Shown in pieces: positions 59,679 to 64,000 of a stretch of DNA of 64,000 nt (its first letter is position 1; every line of letters starts with the position of its first letter). The position numbers and the translations under genes were made by a program. The DNA is from Vibrio inusitatus (GTDB taxonomy: Bacteria > Pseudomonadota > Gammaproteobacteria > Enterobacterales > Vibrionaceae), in contig AP024878.1 of NCBI GenBank assembly GCA_024346935.1, positions 744,001 to 808,000 on the forward strand, read 5' to 3'. Below the pieces are notes generated by a model. That model was not told the DNA's origin, ran no database searches, and was given only the letters and a program-made list of their open reading frames with translations.

Positions 59679-60104
59679 CTAGAAAAACTTATCGTAAAGC
59701 GAATTTGTAAAATAGGTGTAAGCAAATACAAGAATGCTAAACCATAAGTCAGCGGACATGACCTGCCAGAATGAAGAGTCGAACATAGAAAACAATATAG
59801 GCGCTGAAATAACAAAGAGTCCTACTTGGAACAATAGTGCATATACCAAACGACACTTAACTGATTTTTCTAAACTACGTCGCCATTTCCATAGATAGGT
59901 ATCGAAACCAAAGTTATAGGCTGCATTCCAAAAGATGGCGGCAGTAATGAGTAGCAGTATTTTGCCATTGACTAGGTTGATGTCTGCGAAATCGTCAATG
60001 AACACAGGTGCCACTAGCAGCAAGATCCCACCTTCCAAAGTAAGAGCTCGCAGCAGTCTGCTTTTTAGTGGACGTATTGGTTGAGTGTAGGTTTGTTGGT
60101 TCAT
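59679..60104 (-). CDS. PACE-family efflux-like protein, divergent
   Basis: The 141-residue protein again has two BTP repeats: RLLRALTLEGG and FWNAAYNFGFD, then RLVYALLFQVG and YTYFTNSLYDKFF. The Glu expected in repeat 2 is Gln. I chose the ATG at 60104 because AGGAGAAAG precedes it; the upstream in-frame start at 60158 has no such site. It precedes the canonical PACE gene by 40 bases, so the pair may form a hetero-oligomer. Confidence 0.78.
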   Translation of the reverse strand: MNQQTYTQPIRPLKSRLLRALTLEGGILLLVAPVFIDDFADINLVNGKILLLITAAIFWNAAYNFGFDTYLWKWRRSLEKSVKCRLVYALLFQVGLFVISAPILFSMFDSSFWQVMSADLWFSILVFAYTYFTNSLYDKFF

Positions 60105-60145
60105 GACTTTCTCCTCATTGATGGCGCTATTATCTAGTGCCTGAA

Positions 60146-60185
60146 GAAATAGGTACAATGATTAAGTATCGGTATTTTAGATAGA
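60146..60185 (-). promoter_or_regulatory. Shared-motif operator upstream of the PACE pair
   Basis: TAAGTATCG (60163-60171) continues into TATCGGTATTTTAGAT (60167-60182), which matches 43345-43360 at 15 of 16 positions. AATAGGTAC flanks it on the left. It lies 59 bases before the chosen start. Confidence 0.65.
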
Positions 60186-60248
60186 TCGGGGCGATCTTAC
60201 AAAGGAAGCACGGTTTCCTACTATTCAGTATCGCCTTGAAAATCTTAT

Positions 60249-60350
60249 CTATCGAAATTATCGATGATATATATTTTCATCTATTAGACGTATTTGCGTA
60301 AATTTTGCCTCAAGCCAAACGGATTGGCAGGGAACTACATGGAGGTATTT
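60249..60350 (+). promoter_or_regulatory. Shared-motif promoter and GGA hairpin leader, paralogue 4
   Basis: CTATCGA (60249) and ATATTTTCATCTATTAG precede GCGTAAATT (60296-60304). The leader hairpin GCCAA-ACGGA-TTGGC (60314-60328) has a longer stem than paralogue 1 through a compensating pair, and keeps GGA in the loop. GGAGGT follows. Confidence 0.65.
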
Positions 60351-60373
60351 GTAGTTTTATGAGGTAATCAAAC

Positions 60374-60979
60374 ATGAAAAAAATACTTTTAGCGTCAACG
60401 CTTGTTCTACTATCAGCACCTTCTTTCGCTGCGAACGACAGTTCGGGTTTCCGTGTTGGTGGTGGTTTTGGTACAGACTTTGGTAATCATCAGCTTAGGG
60501 AATCTAGACGTGGCCCTTCTGTTGAAGCCGATCCAACTGTCGTCCTTGAGGCCGGTTATGACTTTAACGATATCTTTGCTATCAATGTCAAAGGGTCTGC
60601 TACTGGCAATAAAATTTATGGAAACTCGAGAAGAAACAGAGGCAAATCATACAATCTAGGCACTACTTATGATCTGGCCGTAGAGGCTGAAGCGGGTTAC
60701 ACATTTAAGCTTGACCGTTCTACTTCAATCAAGCCATACCTAGCAGTCGGTGCGGTGGGTTATGATAAAGATACGACCGAATTTTTTCAATTTGAAGATG
60801 GCGAAGACAAGAACGCAATTAAGGCGCGCGGTGCACTGGGTGTTCGTATGACGCTAGGCAATGGTGTTTATGTTGATGGTCGAGTTCAAGCAACGGACTT
60901 TTCACCGAGAAGTGGCGACTTTAACGCAAAAGATGACCTGTTAACTCAAGGTCTTTTAACTGTAGGCTACAAGTTTTAA
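60374..60979 (+). CDS. Outer-membrane beta-barrel paralogue 4
   Basis: The 201-residue precursor has a signal peptide (MKKILLASTLVLLSAPSFAA) and the family motifs DPTVVLEAGYDFND, INVKGSATG, IKPYLAVGAVGYD, VRMTLGNGVYVDGR and the terminal GYKF. It is divergent from the PACE pair. ATGAGGTAATC is the ribosome-binding region. The leader module is complete. Confidence 0.85.
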   Translation: MKKILLASTLVLLSAPSFAANDSSGFRVGGGFGTDFGNHQLRESRRGPSVEADPTVVLEAGYDFNDIFAINVKGSATGNKIYGNSRRNRGKSYNLGTTYDLAVEAEAGYTFKLDRSTSIKPYLAVGAVGYDKDTTEFFQFEDGEDKNAIKARGALGVRMTLGNGVYVDGRVQATDFSPRSGDFNAKDDLLTQGLLTVGYKF

Positions 60980-61037
60980 TTCAATCATTGAGTCGTTACA
61001 AACATTCATTGTTAGGCGATTCTCTTGATTAACCAGT

Positions 61038-61060
61038 GCCCCCGAAAGGGGGCTTTGTTG
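61038..61060 (+). terminator. Terminator after paralogue 4
   Basis: GCCCCC-GAAA-GGGGGC with a T-rich tail; the preceding AGGCGA half of the first hairpin remains but its partner is lost. Confidence 0.85.
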
Positions 61061-61163
61061 TTTTCGCAGTAAATATATATGTTCGACTCGACGAAGAATG
61101 TCAGTGCGGAAAAATCTGTTAAGAGCTAAATAATTATGAGCAAGGCATTCCTTATATACCCAC

Positions 61164-61246
61164 CTATCTAGATTTTGCATGGGACCTATTTTCATCTTTT
61201 TGCATTGCTTACGTAAATTACAGCGCTAGCCAACGGGACTGGCGCT
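61164..61246 (+). promoter_or_regulatory. Shared-motif promoter and GGA hairpin leader, paralogue 5
   Basis: CTATCTA (61164) and CCTATTTTCATCTTTTTG precede ACGTAAATTA (61211-61220). The leader stem AGCGC...GCGCT with inner GCCA/TGGC (61222-61246) again loops out ACGGGAC containing GGA. ATGGAGG follows. Confidence 0.6.
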
Positions 61247-61287
61247 TATTCAGATGGAGGCATTTAAACTATTTACTAGGCAATTCA

Positions 61288-61857
61288 ATGAAAAAATTAA
61301 TCTTAGCGTCCACTCTAGCAATTGTGTCCGCATCCTCTTTTGCTTCGGGCGATGACCAATCTGGTTTTCGTATCGGTGGTGGTTTTGGTACCGATGTGGG
61401 TAAATACCAACTGAGTGAAGGCAACGTGTATTCTGATCCAGTATTCATTTTAGAAGCCGGTTATGATTTCAATGAAATCTTTGCCTTAAATGTGAAGGGC
61501 AATATGACCAGCTATACAGATTATGGTGATAACCCAAAAAATTACCGTCCAACCTGGGATCTTACTGTCGAGGGTGAGGCTGGCTATACCTTTACCATGG
61601 ACAACGGTGTATCAATTAAGCCTTATGCGGCTTTAGGTGCTGTGGCTTTTGACTCCACAACAAGTTCGGATTTGCTTGAGAGTGGCACGAATGCAGTGCG
61701 AACACGCGGAGCGCTAGGTGCACGCATGACGCTGGATAGTGGTTTGTACTTTGACGGACGCATTCAAGCAACAGACATATCGGTCAAGGGCGTTAAATTT
61801 GAAGGTAAAGATGATCTTCTGACACAAGCTATGCTTACAGTAGGTTATAAATTTTAG
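61288..61857 (+). CDS. Outer-membrane beta-barrel paralogue 5
   Basis: The 189-residue precursor has a signal peptide (MKKLILASTLAIVSASSFAS) and the motifs DPVFILEAGYDFNE, LNVKGNMTS, IKPYAALGAVAFD, ARMTLDSGLYFDGR and the terminal GYKF. It is shorter than the others at the first loop. The ribosome-binding site (ACTAGGCAATTC) is weaker than in paralogues 1-4. Confidence 0.85.
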   Translation: MKKLILASTLAIVSASSFASGDDQSGFRIGGGFGTDVGKYQLSEGNVYSDPVFILEAGYDFNEIFALNVKGNMTSYTDYGDNPKNYRPTWDLTVEGEAGYTFTMDNGVSIKPYAALGAVAFDSTTSSDLLESGTNAVRTRGALGARMTLDSGLYFDGRIQATDISVKGVKFEGKDDLLTQAMLTVGYKF

Positions 61858-61899
61858 AAATAGTGGGCTAATCGGTAAAACTGAGCCCTCATGAGACAG

Positions 61900-61923
61900 G
61901 CCTCCTTTGCGGAGGCTTTTTTT
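61900..61923 (+). terminator. Terminator after paralogue 5
   Basis: GCCTCC/GGAGGC with a five-base loop is followed by seven T residues. The sequence is unlike the terminators of paralogues 1, 3 and 4. Confidence 0.88.
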
Positions 61924-61993
61924 ATGTCTGGGAATCAGAATTCCTAACACGCTATGAACTGCTTAGTGGTGGGAGTGCACTCAACATAGTGAC

Positions 61994-62090
61994 CTATCGG
62001 TATAGAGGATAGATGTTAATTTAAAGGATTGTAAGTACAAGGGTAAATTACCTACCTAAATCAAACAGGATTGTTCGTGAGAAAACGGAG
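61994..62090 (+). promoter_or_regulatory. Shared-motif promoter and GGA hairpin leader, paralogue 6
   Basis: CTATCGGTATAGAGGATAG (61994-62012) is a dyad-like form of the upstream element. GGGTAAATTA (62041-62050) corresponds to the promoter box, and CAA-ACAGGA-TTG (62062-62073) to the leader hairpin; its stem pairs changed together. CGGAG follows at 62086. Confidence 0.55.
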
Positions 62091-62117
62091 TTCATATAGA
62101 TTCACGAGGTACGTATC

Positions 62118-62702
62118 ATGAAAAAATGTATTCTAGCTTCAGCTTTAATTCTTGCATCTTCTACTGTGTTTTCCGCCAACTATCTTGGTTTGCGTATTGG
62201 TGGTGGTTTGGGTACCGGAAACTATTTGCTACAGGATACAGGATACAGGATACAGGATACAGGAACTCCCAAAACCAATATCAGTACAGATCCCTCCGTT
62301 GTTCTAGAAGTTGGGTACGATTTCAATGATATATTTGCCTTCAATGTTAAAGGAGCGGGTGCCAATTTAAAATCTAATCAAACTCAGGATAAGGGTACTA
62401 TCTATGAGTTGGCTCTTGAAGCTGAGGTTGGCTACACCTTTTTGTTTGATGACGATACCTTAATTAAGCCCTACGTTGCCGCGGGTGTTGTCACATTTGA
62501 TAAACAGACGAGTAAGATGCTAGGCGAGAACAGCTACGCCGAAACTGCTCGCGGTGCGATAGGGGTTCGAACGATATTGGATAGCGGTATCTATTTCGAT
62601 GGACGTATTCAATCCACAGACTTTACCGAAAAAGGGAAAAGTTTATCTAGCAAACTAGACCTGTTGACTGAAGGTCGTATTACGGTCGGGTATCGCTTCT
62701 AA
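62118..62702 (+). CDS. Outer-membrane beta-barrel paralogue 6, with in-gene 7-bp repeat
   Basis: The 194-residue precursor has a signal peptide (MKKCILASALILASSTVFSA) and the motifs DPSVVLEVGYDFND, FNVKGAG, IKPYVAAGVVTFD, ILDSGIYFDGR and the terminal GYRF. The first exposed loop is encoded by a heptanucleotide tandem repeat (residues about 38-49), so adding or losing a unit would shift the frame early. It is convergent with the LysR gene at 62745. Confidence 0.85.
   Translation: MKKCILASALILASSTVFSANYLGLRIGGGLGTGNYLLQDTGYRIQDTGTPKTNISTDPSVVLEVGYDFNDIFAFNVKGAGANLKSNQTQDKGTIYELALEAEVGYTFLFDDDTLIKPYVAAGVVTFDKQTSKMLGENSYAETARGAIGVRTILDSGIYFDGRIQSTDFTEKGKSLSSKLDLLTEGRITVGYRF
62231..62264 (+). repeat. 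Heptanucleotide tandem repeat (ACAGGAT)4.9 in paralogue 6
   Basis: Four perfect ACAGGAT units plus six bases of a fifth lie about 113 bases into the gene. The period of 7 is not a multiple of 3, so a slip by one unit causes a frameshift. In frame it encodes QDTGYRIQDTG. Confidence 0.92.
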
Positions 62703-62744
62703 GGTGATATCATCTAATTAAAAAGTGAGAGTTGAGTATAAAAT

Positions 62745-63626
62745 CTATAACTCAATAAACTGTTCTACAAACCAACTCCCTGCAGGCCCCAGTGATGGAG
62801 ACCAGGCTATTTCTATTGGCCATCTTGTTTGGTTGTCATCAAAATCCATTCTTAATTCAACTATAGCATTGCTTTCTAAAAGTGGTTTAGAGAGCTGCTC
62901 TGGTAAAAGACAAAATCCAGCCCCTTGTAGCAATAACGATCGTAACTGATAGAATCGCGAACAGTGAATCAGATTGGTGCTAAAGCGTAATGATTCCACG
63001 AGATCAGCATCAGCAAACCCTCCAACCTGAGGGATGAGTTGCACGTGTGTAAGAAGATCATGTCTTGAAAGCTCTGCTCTTTTTTGTGCCAAAGGATGTG
63101 AAGGAATAACAACGAATCGCCAATTAATTTGCTCGATAAATTGTGACTCGTAGCCAACACGATGATGAAGTTTTGCTGGTGCGATGATGATGTCTGCACC
63201 ATTAGGATCATTGGGTGCTAAGTCGTGTATATCTTCCACATCCATCATATTAATTTTTAGCTCGGGATATTGTGTCGATAATTCTCCGATAGCTTTTTCG
63301 TGATTGGGGGATAAGGTAAACCCATAGGTGGCTATATTTAACTTTTCTTCTATACCAGCTTGATATGCTTTCGCTCGTTTTTCCATCGCTTGCAGCCGTG
63401 GAGCAACTTCTAGCGCTTGTATATAAAGCGCCTTTCCTACATCTGTTAACTTGGGGGCTTTACCTGCTGTACGTTGAAATACAGAGATGCCTAAGTCAAT
63501 CTCCATGTTTTGTATTACTTGCGTTACGGCTGAGGCTGTGACATTTAAACGGCGAGCTGCGGCAGAAAAAGAGCCATGTTCTACTATCGCGACTAGATAT
63601 GTCAGCCTTTCAGGTGTAATCAGCAT
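62745..63626 (-). CDS. LysR-family transcriptional regulator (4 of 4)
   Basis: This 293-residue protein has an HTH segment (LTYLVAIVEHGSFSAAARRLNVTASAVTQVIQNME) and an effector domain with PSHPLAQKRAELS and GAGFCLLPEQL. Its recognition helix (TASAVTQ) differs from the other three regulators, so it probably reads a different site. AAGGAA precedes the ATG. It converges on paralogue 6. Confidence 0.92.
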   Translation of the reverse strand: MLITPERLTYLVAIVEHGSFSAAARRLNVTASAVTQVIQNMEIDLGISVFQRTAGKAPKLTDVGKALYIQALEVAPRLQAMEKRAKAYQAGIEEKLNIATYGFTLSPNHEKAIGELSTQYPELKINMMDVEDIHDLAPNDPNGADIIIAPAKLHHRVGYESQFIEQINWRFVVIPSHPLAQKRAELSRHDLLTHVQLIPQVGGFADADLVESLRFSTNLIHCSRFYQLRSLLLQGAGFCLLPEQLSKPLLESNAIVELRMDFDDNQTRWPIEIAWSPSLGPAGSWFVEQFIEL

Positions 63627-63969
63627 TGAATTCCTTACTTAACCAATCCTTTGTGTATAAGGTTATTTTAGTACCCAGCCATATGAATACAATGGGAACC
63701 TGCTGAGGCACCTCTTTTGCTTCTATGTTTATTTAATCAACTAGTTTGATAACAAGCTTTGGTTCTATAAATAATCCAAAGTTGAAGTTGACTCTAGATA
63801 GAGGGCGTAATGCTATTTATGACAAAGTGGGTGGTTAGATTTACGATATAGATTCGACATAAGAGGAAGAGTGCCTTCTTTTTGTTGAGAAGTGCATTTC
63901 TGATTGTTTAATGATGGGCGATAGAATAAGAAAAAAGATGGCTATAAGGCCACCTTTCGGATTTGTTTG
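63627..63969. other. Intergenic region at the right edge, with a minus-strand terminator
   Basis: No gene is supported in this 343-base stretch. It should contain the promoter of the LysR gene and, near its right end, a terminator for a minus-strand gene entering from the right. Confidence 0.6.
63933..63957 (-). terminator. Terminator for a minus-strand gene beyond the window
   Basis: On the minus strand AAAGGTGGCC pairs with GCCATCTTT (one wobble) and is followed by six T residues. Confidence 0.7.
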
Positions 63970-64000
63970 TTACTGATTCCACGATTTGTATTTCGTGAGT
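63970..64000 (-). CDS. Possible 3' end of a gene entering from the right
   Basis: On the minus strand one frame reads LTKYKSWNQ and then stops (TAA at 63972-63970), 13 bases before the terminator. Only about ten codons are in view, so the identity cannot be told. Confidence 0.35.
   Translation of the reverse strand, partial: LTKYKSWNQ

Overview
The window looks like a chromosomal segment of a Vibrio or close relative (Vibrionaceae). The evidence is the gene order (accA-tilS; mltD-gloB-yafS-rnhA-dnaQ-fadE-gmhA-yafJ; purMN against upp; bepA-perM-bcp-gcvR-dapA-bamC; ptsH-ptsI-crr-cysK-cysZ-zipA-ligA), a Vibrio-type palindromic repeat at 456-617, and a GlyGly-CTERM serine protease. No tRNA, rRNA, CRISPR array or intact insertion sequence was seen.

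Region 1 (1-41 kb) is mostly conserved housekeeping DNA: fatty-acid synthesis and breakdown, tRNA modification, nitrogen signalling, murein turnover, replication and repair (rnhA, dnaQ, ligA), purine and pyrimidine metabolism, lysine synthesis, outer-membrane assembly (bamC, bepA), the general PTS, cysteine synthesis and cell division (zipA). Likely accessory insertions are the trypsin-like protease (12.4-13.5 kb) and a lone GH43 glycosidase behind a LacI-type palindrome (17.8-19.4 kb). Recognisable control sites include a PurR box between purM and upp and a FadR-like site upstream of fadE.

Region 2 (41-64 kb) is an accessory envelope region. It holds a glycine-zipper lipoprotein, an MFS-like protein, a PAP2 phosphatase fused to an outer-membrane beta-barrel, an RND permease without its usual partners followed by a 30-residue membrane peptide, four LysR regulators, eight intact outer-membrane beta-barrel genes, two tandem PACE-type efflux genes, and decayed genes and IS5-family debris.

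Six of the barrel genes (54.1-62.7 kb) are paralogues. Five of them share a promoter/leader module: a TATCG-containing upstream element, a GNGTAAATT-like promoter box, a short 5' hairpin with GGA in its loop whose stem covaries, and an SD-like GGAG upstream of the real ribosome-binding site. Variants of the upstream element also precede the PAP2-barrel gene, two other barrel genes, two LysR genes and the PACE pair. This suggests one LysR-controlled envelope regulon with possible CsrA/RsmA-type control of translation. One paralogue (62118-62702) carries a 7-bp tandem repeat inside its coding sequence, so repeat slippage could switch it on and off. This combination is the best candidate here for an undescribed system; its function is inferred from sequence layout only.
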